A stretch of DNA of 64,000 nt from Glycine soja. Its lineage: Eukaryota; Streptophyta; Magnoliopsida; Fabales; Fabaceae. The stretch covers positions 31,548,263 through 31,612,262 of the forward strand of contig NC_041003.1 in assembly GCF_004193775.1 (NCBI RefSeq), given 5' to 3'. The position numbers and the translations under genes were made by a program. Under the pieces are notes generated by a model. It was not told the DNA's origin. It saw only the letters and a list, made by a program, of their open reading frames with translations, and made no database searches. Numbering within the stretch: the first letter of the stretch is position 1; each line of letters opens with the position of its first letter. Shown one piece after another: positions 46,611 through 56,539 of the stretch.

Positions 46611-48654
46611 AAACGACCCTAGTCTTGGTCAGTCCCTCATTCGTGTTGCTTTCTCCTTACATATTTGCCATCATGCTCTGTCCACCACCCTTGCTGTCAT
46701 GCTCTATCTGCAGCCCTCACTGTCGTGCTCTGTCAACCACCGTCGTCGTGACCCTAGTTTGTGGTCACGGGTTTGTGAAAACCTCATTGTCATTTTCCTT
46801 TTTTACCACGTCGTGCCCCCGCCGTGCTCACTAGTTTGCCTTGTTTTGTGCAAGTCCACCTTAGTCCAATTGCTGGTCACCTGCGTCCTGCTTCCATTTT
46901 TCGTTTGATTTCAAATCGTGAGTTTTAATTTTCTTTTTTGTGATTTTCCTGCTTCCATTTTTCAACTCTAGGTGGGTACTGATTCATGTCTTCTTTTTCG
47001 TGGTTACATATGTCGTATCCATGTTAAGTTGCCCACCACATTGAAACTCAGATTCAGTCTAACACCAAAGGCCTCTAAGCAATCTGAGTTTGGTTCCAAT
47101 CTGGTTCTGCTTGGTTGCTGCAGAAGAGAAGTGAGACAAGTATCTAACCTTTGAATTTTTGTATAAAGGAAAGCAAGTGCACGAGTGCCACAAGTATATT
47201 CCAGCTACCTAAGGGTCAAGTGAGTTTTATATTCCTATTTTATGTTATGTGTTTTTGTTGGCTGATCACTTTTAGTGCTTGAATGGCTGAATGAGCATGC
47301 CATGCCTGAAGTAATTGTTTATGTGGCTGATGATTCTTTGGTAAAGAGCTGTTTTTGGCATCCCTTGGTCTACATGAGTACTTCTTCTGTCATTCTATGT
47401 ATGTTATGTATGATATCATTCTTATTTCGTATCATAGACATTGGCAAATGGCAATTTTAGTTTGTTGGACATTTTTGTAATTACTATTATTATTTTTCTA
47501 ATTTTTTGTTTCTCGAATATTATTGGATGCAACAGACTTTGTGGAACTAGTACGTCCAATCCAAGATAAATATCTATTTATCTCCTATTTGCTTTTATAA
47601 TTTGAAGAAGTATATTAGTGTGTGTGTTTCAGTTCGTCTAATGTTTTGGTTGATTGCAATGATGTGATACAAACCAAGCCCAAATTATAAAGGACATGTC
47701 AGGATAGCAAAGTCGGTCGCATTAATTATTTAAACATAGGTATAGACTATAAACATATTTAGCTCAGTTAATTATCTTATAAGTTTTACATGCAGTTTAA
47801 GTTTCAAGATATATTCTAGAAATTTTTATTTTTCTAGTATTTTGTTTCAACTGGCGTGGGAAGACTATTTTTTCATAAAAATATTATTGTTTAATAAATA
47901 ATTAACTAAGCAGATTATATGTTTATTATACAATTTTGATAAAAACAAATTAGTAGACATAAGTATAATAATTGACTTAATTATTTTCTTTTTCCTTTTT
48001 TTCATTAATAAATATGTTACAAATTTTATCATTTGGTAAAGGAATGGAATTTAACTATCAATCCGTGAATGTGTGTGATTTGAGATATCAATATTAACGT
48101 ATTTCATCTCAATCTTCTTTTGACTTCTATTTTTTACTTCTGATTTTCAATTCATTTATTGTTTTTTTTCTCAGTTTTTTAACAACTTTTTTATAATTCT
48201 TTATTAAATATATACACGTGAATTAAGTGGCTTGTAGCATAGATAGAAATTTAGTTCTCCAATTAAGCATTTTTAGATAGTTTATAGATAATCATTTTAA
48301 AAAAAATTCTTTCTCTCTTACTCTCATGTTCATACGTGAGATTGTGTTAGGTGATAACTCCCTTACTCACACATAGGTTCCATAGGTTAGTTTGTAGTTT
48401 TTTATTCTAGTTGCTCGATATTTTCTATTCTAATTAAATGTGTTAAGTATATTTCTAGTTGTGATTATGTTATTTATATTCCATGATTTGTTTTTTAGAA
48501 ACTCAAATGCTATATGTACATGATTTTTTTCCACCTAAAACCTGATTAGAATTGTTGTGATTGATAATAGAGATCACTATAACATTATGTATGTGATTCA
48601 TGAATGTTCGTATTTTTTCATAAATATACAGAACATGAACTATATTCTTTCTAA
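46611..48654. other. CACTA-2B leader region
   Basis: TGTCCACCACCC/CTGTCGTGCTCTGTC-type direct repeats occur at 46665-46745. GT-AG intron-like breaks are plausible near 46970 and 47215 but no protein is recognisable. The 48300-48640 portion is closely related to 17690-18020 of CACTA-2A and leads into the TNP2 start. Short open frames here are not supported. Confidence 0.45.
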
Positions 48655-51535
48655 TCGTCGTTAGATGTATGATAGATGTTATAGTGGTAGAAGCGGTTGG
48701 AAAGAGTCTTTTATCGAGGGGGTTGAAGAATTTGTAAGCAAAGCTAGTCAGTAAGATTGTTATCATAATGATGGAGGAATCAAATGTCCTTGTGTTAAAT
48801 GTGATTGTACTAGGATTTTGGAGGATAGAGTGGTGAAGGTTCATCTTTACAAAAATGGGTTCAAGCCTAATTATTGGATTTGGACTGATCATGGCGAAGG
48901 GATCCCAGATGTTGATTTAAATGATGACAATAGTTACATGGATGCTTCAAGTAGTGTAGAATATGTGGCTCAAGGTGAACAATTTATGTTAATGCAAGAG
49001 ATGGTTTGTGATACCCTCAAGAAACTTGAGACATTTGAAGCTCAAAACTCAAATAATACGAAAGAACCTCCAAATGAAGATACTCAACGATTTTACAATT
49101 TATTGGTGGAGGCGAATAAGCCATTGTACGAAGGGGCATCGAACTCAAAATTATCAATATCCACAAGACTTTAGCTTGCAAGTCTAATTGGAATGTTCTC
49201 GACCAATGCTTAGAGTTTATTTCAAAAATGCTTTTGGATGTAACACCTATAAAAGATCATTGACCAAAAAAAATTTATGATGCCAAGAGGCTAGTTTTGA
49301 AGTTGGGATTGGAGGCTAAGAGGATTGATTTTTGTGTGGATGACTGTTGTATTATAACAATGATGAAGCATTAAGTGAATGTAAATTTTGTAGCAAGCCT
49401 AAATATCATGCCAAGACTGTTAGAAACAACAATAAAAAACCAGTTCCAGTAAAGGTGATGTTCTATTTACCTATAATACCAAGGTTGTAGAAAATGTTTG
49501 CATCAATGCAAACTGTAAGCCAAATGACCTGCCACTATGAGAATAGAAGATCTTCGGGTATGTTACATCATCCCTCTGATGGTGAAGCCTACGAATCGGT
49601 TTATGCACATATGGATTTAACCCATATATTGAAGCATCCTCTTCACGTTATTCTTGTTGGCCAATCAATGTTACCCCCTACAATCTTCCTCCAAAAATAT
49701 GTGTGACTAAACCTTATATGTTTTTGAGTTGTGTCATACCAGACCCATTTAATCCAACGGTTGGTATTAATGTTTATTTACAACCTTTGATTGATGATTT
49801 GAACAAGTTGTGGAATGGTGTTCTCACTTACAATGTTTCAAAAAAGCAAAATTTTATGATGAGGACAGCTTTGATGTGGACTATTAATGATTTTTCTGCT
49901 TATGGCATATTGTCTAGTTAGGGGACATATGGTAGATTGGCATGTCCGTATTGCATGGAGGACACAAAAGCCTTCCAGTTGGCAAATGGGGGAAAAACTT
50001 CTTGGTTTGACTGTCATCATAGGTTCTTACCTAATGATCATGCATTTAGGAGGAACAAAAATGCATTCAAACAAGGGGAAGTAGAAAAGGATGAGTCATC
50101 GTGTATGTTGACACCTACACAAGTTTGGCGTAGGTTTAGGGACTTTCCAAAAGTCACAGAAACTAGTTTGTCACCATCAACAGTACACGAATATGGTGAG
50201 TGACATCATTGGAGAAAAAAGAAGTATCTTTTGGGATCTTCCATATTGGAAAGACAATTCGTTGTGAAGCAATCTTGATGTTATGCACATAGAAAAAAAA
50301 TTCTTTGACAACATATTAAACACTGTGATAAATGTCGGTGGTAAGACAAAAGACAATGAGAAAACTAGGATGGACTTTGCTTTGTATTGTAAACGGAGAA
50401 ACTTGAAGCTAAAGTCGGGGGCTAATGGGAAGTTCTTAAAGCCAAAAGCAAATTACATTCTAACTGCAGACCAAATTAAGTCAATGTGTCAATGGATAAA
50501 AGAACTAAGCCCATGTTCATGTGTTGATTAACTGTGTCAAAGTTAAGCCATACCTTGAGTGAGTTGGACCATCTATGCCCTTTGGGTTTCAATAATTATT
50601 GTTTTCAATTGTATTATACTCCAAATTTTGATCTGTCATACATTATATTTGGAAAGTTCATTCTTGCAATCCTAACCAAATACCCTACTTCGTTCTAGGA
50701 ACAAGTATGTATGTTATAGTTGATTTTATTTTTCTATTTTACGGTAAATAAAATATAATTGTTCATGCTCTTTGTATTCGTAGGTTATAAATGAGCCTAT
50801 AAATGTGAGAAACCAACACTTAAAGGATTTATCGTATGGCCCTATAAGTTATGTTATAGAATGACACACATACTTTGCCAATGAGTACAAATTCCATAGT
50901 CAAGCATGACCGAGGGGAAGAAAACAATAAATAGTGGGGTTCACGTAAAAGGCCTTACAGAAGGAGGCGTAGATGATTTATATGGGGCCATTCAATATAT
51001 ATGAGCTAGAGTACAATACTACAAGTTATCCTAAGCGAGTAGTATTATTTTATTATCATTGCTTTGATCCAACCAGTAGAGGAACAAGAGTTAATCCTAA
51101 TATGGCACTATGGAAATTTGAATGGATAAAAGATATAATTTGTTGGACGTATTCATCAATGCACATAATGTAACAAAAGTGTATTATGTGTCATATCCAG
51201 CAACAAGAAGGGAAAGGCATTGTTGGTGTGTTGCAATTAAAACGAAACCAAGGTGTTACATAGAATCTGATAATGTACAAGAAGATGTGCCTTACCAACT
51301 AGAAGAGATGTCACATGTCAACGAAGTCATTGAAGTTGAAAATATTTCTAGATTGGGAGATTTTAGAGGTGGTGTTGAAGAAGTAGACCCTACTAATCTG
51401 TTGAAAAACGAAGAAGAATCAAATAATTTGAATGGAGATTTATATAATATTGAACAAGACAATGAAGGAGAATTAGAAGATGACTTTGAAGTTTACAATT
51501 TTGAAGATGATTCGGCATTGATGTTTGTTAGTTAG
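48655..51535 (+). pseudogene. TNP2-like transposase of CACTA-2B, internally deleted
   Basis: The N-terminal transposase-associated domain begins with MYDRCYSGRSGWKESFIEGV (about 48668) and includes CPCVKCDCTRILEDRVVKVH and YKNGFKPNYWIW. The TNP2 body follows: LPIIPRL, KPYMFLSCVIPDPFNPTVGI, MRTALMWTINDFSAYG and LACPYCMEDTKAFQLANGGK. NLDVMHIEKKFFDNI at about 50274-50318 keeps the conserved motif better than the 2A copy. After QWIKELS (about 50494-50514) the sequence jumps to PCSCVD: the roughly 800-bp DUF4218-type region still present in 2A (28700-29410) is missing. The C-terminal part 50973-51535 (EYNTTSYPKRVVLFYYHCFD, then an acidic tail) ends at TAG 51533-51535. Several stops and frameshifts lie in between (49170-49500, 49920). 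Confidence 0.82.
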
Positions 51536-51699
51536 TTATAAAGTTTGTTATTAGTGACATATTTATTTTGGTGTAATACTTGAACACTTTATTAGTGTAT
51601 TTTATTTTTGGTGTGAAATGGAATTTTGTTAGTTATCTAATTTTAATTCATCCCAATATTCTATTTGATTAATTATTTGTAATATTGTTTTTTTATATA
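51536..51699 (+). other. CACTA-2B spacer between transposase genes
   Basis: AT-rich spacer matching 34578-34765 of CACTA-2A. No gene. Confidence 0.5.
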
Positions 51700-53185
51700 T
51701 AGATATCTCATCAGGTGGTGCTGACCCTTCCTGACCCCCGTCACATGAATCCAATTGGAAAGGGACAAGTGGGAAGAAAAAATAATATGTGGTTAGACTA
51801 CTACCACCTAGAGATAGTTTGACATCATCTATCTCATCCCCGTCTACTGTATCTATGCCAATCAGATCTTTCGATTTGCACCTACATCATCTCCACCCCC
51901 AACTAAAGTTAGACCATCTTCATCACATCTTGATGCACGTGGACAGTCCTCGGTACCTACATCCACACCATCCCCATCTCTGGCTGTAGCCAACATGCCT
52001 ATTGATGAAGATGTTCCAAATTTGGCCATGGAAGACCCCCCCCCCCCAACGATTATCTTATGATTACACTTATCAATGGAGCGTAAGTATTACAAAATTT
52101 ATATAATTATCATTATGTATGATACATCATTTGATCTTTTACTTTTTCACAAATTATTATTTTTTATTTAGGTTTCATCCATCTAAGGTTACGGCAAAGG
52201 CTGTCACTTTGTCCATTAGACAACAATTTGGTCACCCTTGGTCTACATAGGGAGCAATTCCAAAAGATCATCAGGAACTTTTTTTCCAGCGTTTTAAGGT
52301 AACTTATCCTTCTGTTTATGTGATCTTAAATTGTAAAATTGGTATTTTTCTAATTGTGTATCATTTCATAACTTTGTTGTACTTTAGAGAAAATTGGTCT
52401 AGAGACCCGAGGAAGAGAATGAAATTAAGAAAGTTTTTAACTCAAAAGTCTCTCATAGACTTTCTGAGATGTTTAGGGATGCTTGAAATGAAAATAAAAG
52501 GTCATATTGGATTGGAGATCATGTTTGGAATGATCTGTTATCACATTGGAATGCACCTGGGTATCATTCCAAGTGTGCACAAACCAAAAAAAATTAGGCA
52601 TCTGAAAAGGGTGGGTGTATGCACACATATGGTTCTATTAGCTTATAGGATCACGTCATTCGCTTGGTATGTACATTAAAATTATAATACATACTTCTTT
52701 GTACTTATTTAATTTACCACTTAATGTTTATTTTATAATGTTTGTTAATAATTAGAAGAGCTTGGTCGATCTGCATACGTAAATGAGGTCTTCTAGCAAA
52801 CTCATTTACGAAAGAATACTGGTCAATTTGTTAATGATAGATCTAGGCAAACACATGTGAGACCATTATCTTGCATTTTTTTTATTCTTTAAAATGTTTC
52901 TTATATTCATGAAATAATAACTATTTATAAATGACAATAAGAATTTGAGGCTAGACTATCTCAAGCTAGTGTGAATGTATATATACAGGTTTTGATGATG
53001 CCAAAGTATTAACTTAATGAGCTCAGAATGATTCAAGGTCAAACAAACAAGATCAAGAAAAGATAAGGTCTTAGTCAATTTGTTAAAATAATCTCATATT
53101 GATTACTATAAGATTTTGGCCTCAAAGATTGTTTTAAAATGTTTTAATAAAAAATTGATCAGTTCAAAATAAAATATTTTTGAAC

Positions 53186-53406
53186 TGGTGATCGATTACT
53201 AGGTTCTATAATCGATTACCAGAAACAGAATGCACATGGCTTTTCGAAATTTTGAAATTTTGAATTTAAATTTTAAATTGTGTAATCGATTACCAAGATT
53301 CTGTAATCGATTACCAGCGAAGAGATTTCAGAAAAGCTTTGAAAAGACATGACTCTTTAGAAATATAACTGTGTAATCGATTACTAGAATCTGTAATTGA
53401 TTACCA
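53186..53406 (+). promoter_or_regulatory. Three doublets of TAATCGATTA palindrome in solo LTR 4
   Basis: Centres are at 53193.5/53213.5, 53287.5/53308.5 and 53378.5/53398.5 (spacings 20, 21, 20 bp), about 80-290 bp upstream of the TATA box near 53480. Some members have single changes (TGATCGATTA, TAATTGATTA), but the doublet spacing is preserved. Confidence 0.58.
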
Positions 53407-53478
53407 GTGCAGAAGTTTCAAAAAATATTTTTGAAAAGATACATCTCTTTGAGTTGTTTTGAACAGACACAACAGGGC

Positions 53479-53488
<10 letters not shown>

Positions 53489-53518
<30 letters not shown>
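53489..53518. repeat. (GT)15 microsatellite
   Basis: A pure GT run immediately downstream of the TATATATA box of solo LTR 4; if the LTR promoter were used it would lie at about the transcription start. Confidence 0.9.
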
Positions 53519-53523
<5 letters not shown>

Positions 53524-53535
53524 GAAAAATACTTA

Positions 53536-53970
53536 CAGTGCGTTTGGATAGAGAATTTTAATTGAGGAAAATAATTTATCACAGAATTTGAATTTCTGTA
53601 ATTTAGTATTCATTCTTTGCATGTTTTTTTATGAAGAATTTAAAATTTTGGAATTTTAAACAACTAAAAATATGGAATTTCAATTTCCTTCTAAAAGGTG
53701 ACAAATTCAAATTCTCTTCTTACCGTCTTCTTCAAGAAATACCGTCTGAGCTCCTAAAATATCGATCGAGTGTGAGCATAGAAGAACACTTATAACTAGC
53801 ACATCAATCATATCTTCTCTTTTTTTTCATTCATTTTTTTCGTCCTCATAATTTTAATTTTTTTATCCAAACACAAAATTTTGAAAATAAAAGAATTTCA
53901 ATTGAAGTATTTGAAATTCTTAGAATTTAAAATTTCTCAGAATTTAAAATTTCTCCATCCAAACACACTC
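53536..53970. mobile_element. Tourist/Harbinger-like MITE inside solo LTR 4
   Basis: The left end CAGTGCGTTTGGATAGAGAA (53536-53555) and the minus-strand reading of the right end, GAGTGTGTTTGGATGGAGAA (53970-53951), are inverted repeats of more than 20 bp. Flanking TTA triplets (53533-53535 and 53971-53973) are the expected PIF/Harbinger target duplication. The interior (435 bp in total) is AT-rich and noncoding and repeats GAATTTAAAATTTCTC-like sequence near the right end. Confidence 0.82.
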
Positions 53971-55229
53971 TTAGAGATTTCGAAAAGAGAACTTAATTGC
54001 CAAAATTCTCTCAAAACAACTATTGGCCAAACACTTACAAAACTATTAAGAATTCTTCAAGGATCTTCAATTTATATTATTTACTCTAAAAGAGAGAATT
54101 TTTTTTGTACATTTCATAAACTCAATTGTAATCAAGAGACTGTTTGTCTCTTGGCTTGTGAGAATCTTGAACATAAGGGTGAGGGATCCCAAGATGTGTT
54201 CAAAAGTTGTAAAGAATTTACAAAGATAGTAGAAAATCTCAAGTGGGTTACTTGAGGGCTGGACGTAGGCACGGGAAGTGGTCGAACCAGTATAAATCGA
54301 GTTTGCAATTCTCCCATCCCTTATCTCATTTATTTTATTGCAACTAATTTTATCTTGCACGTTTTTAAAAGAATATTATTAAATTGATTGTTTCTTCTTC
54401 TTCTTCTGCATTATGAATCGATTATATATCATTTGAAAAGGAGATTAAAACTTGTTAGTCGGAGAATTTTTAAAACTTAATTCACCCCTCTTAAGTTATT
54501 GAAGCTACTTGATCAACAACTAGATCTAATGTTGCATCGAGTGTTGGTGAATCACAACTCACTCCTTTAGACCCTACTGAAAAACAAAGACTTAAGAGTC
54601 GATGTTAGGTTGCAACTGCAAGACCAAAGCGTAAGGGATGCTTTTACGGTACAACATACCTTGTTCATACTTATACATGTGGAGATGACAACTTCATGCA
54701 GCATACACAAGGATTTTCCAGTCGCGCTCAAGATGCTGTAGAGATTAACCAACTAAGGGAGGAGTTTCGTCAATTAAAGGAGCATATGCGTGTATTTCAG
54801 TTAGTTGTCCTCCAATTCCTACCTCCTAAAGCATGGAACATTATTAATCAACATCAACAACATCACCAGCATCATCAGGACTAGCAGCAACAAGAAGACA
54901 ATGAGCAGACATATGACCAATAACAAGATGATGATCAGTAGAGGTACCCTCCCAATAAATATTTTGATTACTGACTTAGCAATATAAAGTTACTATTGAC
55001 ATATTACATTATACTTTTCTTTTACATTTGTTTTCAATTGAACTTAACGATATATTTTACTATTTGTTCTGGATTTATGAATTTGAGTATTTTGTTAATT
55101 ACATGTATGCGTGTTAATTAAAATTTTGACGTTAAATAATATAAATACAAAAAATAATTACAAAATTATTGATGTTAAATAATAAAAATGAAAACAAATG
55201 AAGTAAAAAATTCTTTATACAATGACATT

Positions 55230-55421
55230 TCTGACCGACTCTTTCTGTCAGAAATTTTCGACAAACTTATCCATTGAAAATTTTTGACGAACAACAAAAA
55301 TTCATCGGTTAAAATTTCCTCCGATTATTTTTTCAATGGATTTTGGTCTGTCGGAAATTTTGAATAACCGACAAATTTTTGAGGATTCCGGCCGTCGGAA
55401 ATACGTTTTTTTTTTACAGTG
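55230..55421. repeat. CACTA-2B 3' subterminal repeats and terminus
   Basis: Units CTGTCAGAAATTTTCGACAA, TCATCGGTTAAAATTTCCTC, TTTCAATGGATTTTGG, TGTCGGAAATTTTGAATAAC and GCCGTCGGAAATACG alternate in orientation up to the terminus at 55421. Same motif family as the 5' side. Confidence 0.72.
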
Positions 55422-55622
55422 AAGTCATGGATTTGATTTATTCTACTAATAAACTAGCAAACTAATTATTGAAATTTGCTGATAGAATTAAGCTTACAGT
55501 TTTTTTTGGTGGCAAATTAAGCTTACATTTTATCAACTTCAATACTGACGAGATTAATTTCATTGGGAGTATCCGACCTATGTAAACGACTACTTTTCAT
55601 GGCTACCACCCTTATATCGAAC
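55422..55622. other. Spacer between CACTA-2B and CACTA-3
   Basis: About 200 bp with no gene; TTAAGCTTACA occurs twice (about 55489 and 55519). Confidence 0.5.
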
Positions 55623-55639
55623 CACTATTAGAAAATACA

Positions 55640-56285
55640 CTTTCAACATCGGTTATTTAGAACATTCTACATCGGTTCTAAAACCGATGTTGAAAGTGCC
55701 GATGTTGAATGTATCAATGTTAACATCGGTTTTGGAGAACCGATATTAACATATATATGATAAAATCGGTTCTCTAAATACCCGATGTTAAACACAATGA
55801 ACAACAGCAAAAAAAGTGTACACATGATGAACGTTGACATCGGTTTTCCAGTAAAACCGATGTTAATATGTTATATTAACATCGGTTATTTAGAAAAACC
55901 GATGTTAATGTAATACATTAACATCGATTTCCTACAATAACCGATGTTAATATATTCCATTAACATCAGTTTTGCTAGAAAACCGTTGTCAACGTTGATG
56001 ATGCATACACATAACCGATGTTAATATTCAAATGGTCACATCGATTATTTATAACTAACCGATGTTAATGTACAGGAGTTGACATCGATTATCTACAGAT
56101 AACCGACGTTAAAATACAAACGCTGACATCGGTTATACACAAATAACCGATGTTAATATACAAACGTTAACATCGGTTTTCTCTTACAATCGATGTTAAG
56201 GTCCATATCGACATCGGTTTTTGTAAATAACCGATGTTGTTTATGATATTAACATCGGTTTTTGTTAATAACCGATGTTGTTTTC
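55640..56285. repeat. CACTA-3 left subterminal hairpin array
   Basis: Units have the form AACATCGGTT - 7 to 11 bases - AACCGATGTT, each able to form a short hairpin, in tandem with a period of about 41-44 bp (unit starts near 55878, 55920, 55962, 56037, 56081, 56125, 56169, 56210, 56251). The outermost units are more diverged. The spacer sequences vary more than the arms. Confidence 0.85.
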
Positions 56286-56539
56286 AAGTATTTTTTTTAT
56301 ATATACTTTCTGTTTTTACAGTAAACCCAAAATTGTACCTGTCAAATGAAATTTCAGGCCCAATTCACAGCAAATAAACATTTTATTCTACTTTCATGCA
56401 GTTTTAATGATAATAAACATCAAATAATTGATTTATCATAAAGAACAATCATCAAATGAGTTCAATGTTCATGTTACATAGAAAATGTAAAAAATTTTAA
56501 ACCAAAGTAAACTAAAGCTAAAGATAATGTCCCTAAATC
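56286..56539. other. CACTA-3 spacer between hairpin array and transposase stop
   Basis: AT-rich 3' untranslated region of the minus-strand transposase-Ulp1 gene. No other feature is recognised. Confidence 0.45.

Larger units (their letters stand above)
52970..54518 (+). mobile_element. Solo LTR 4 of the TAATCGATTA copia-type family
   Basis: Edges TGTGAATGTATATATACAGG (52970) and CTACTTGATCAACA (54505-54518), flanked by GCTAG (52965-52969) and ACTAG (54519-54523), a target duplication with one change. The TATA box CATATATATATG is near 53478-53489, followed by a GT microsatellite. U5 contains GGCTGGACGTAGGCACGGGA (54260-54279) and CGAACCAGTATAAATCGA, shared with the copia LTR. A 435-bp MITE is inserted within it. 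No internal retrotransposon domain is present. Confidence 0.88.
51700..54974 (+). pseudogene. Ptta/En/Spm-type second gene of CACTA-2B, split by a solo LTR
   Basis: Ser/Pro-rich N-terminal piece at 51789-52040, then the conserved block ENWSRDPRKRMKLRKFLTQK (from 52388). Its neighbouring frame reads RPYWIGDHVWNDLLSHWNAP (about 52498-52557) with frameshifts near 52440 and 52480. A tail LVDLH..NEVF (52760-52800) runs into EARLSQA at the LTR border. After the LTR the frame resumes with SNVASSVGESQLTPLDPTEK (about 54526-54585), HTYTCGDDNFMQHTQGFSSR, then a coiled-coil-like QDAVEINQLREEFRQLKEHM and a Gln/His-rich tail ending at TGA 54972-54974. Stops near 54606, 54883 and 54921 show decay. Confidence 0.78.
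46423..55421 (+). mobile_element. CACTA-2B: full-length but broken CACTA transposon with nested solo LTR
   Basis: The left end CACCACAAGAAAAAATG starts at 46423 (CACTACAAG with one change). The right end ...TTTTTTTACAGTG stops at 55421, reading CACTGTAAAAAAA on the minus strand. CCGACGGA-type subterminal repeats lie inside both ends. The flanking triplets are AAA and AAG, so a 3-bp target duplication is imperfect. Inside are a TNP2 gene (48655-51535), a second gene (51700-54974) and a solo LTR (52970-54518). Same family and orientation as CACTA-2A, about 30 kb away; different flanks mean independent insertion rather than a tandem duplication. Confidence 0.88.

Noticed and set aside
14702..55421. 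Whether CACTA-2A and 2B are a segmental duplication of one region
   Set aside because: Their left flanks are unrelated (gypsy RT versus AT-rich DNA) and their termini differ, so independent insertion is the simpler reading.
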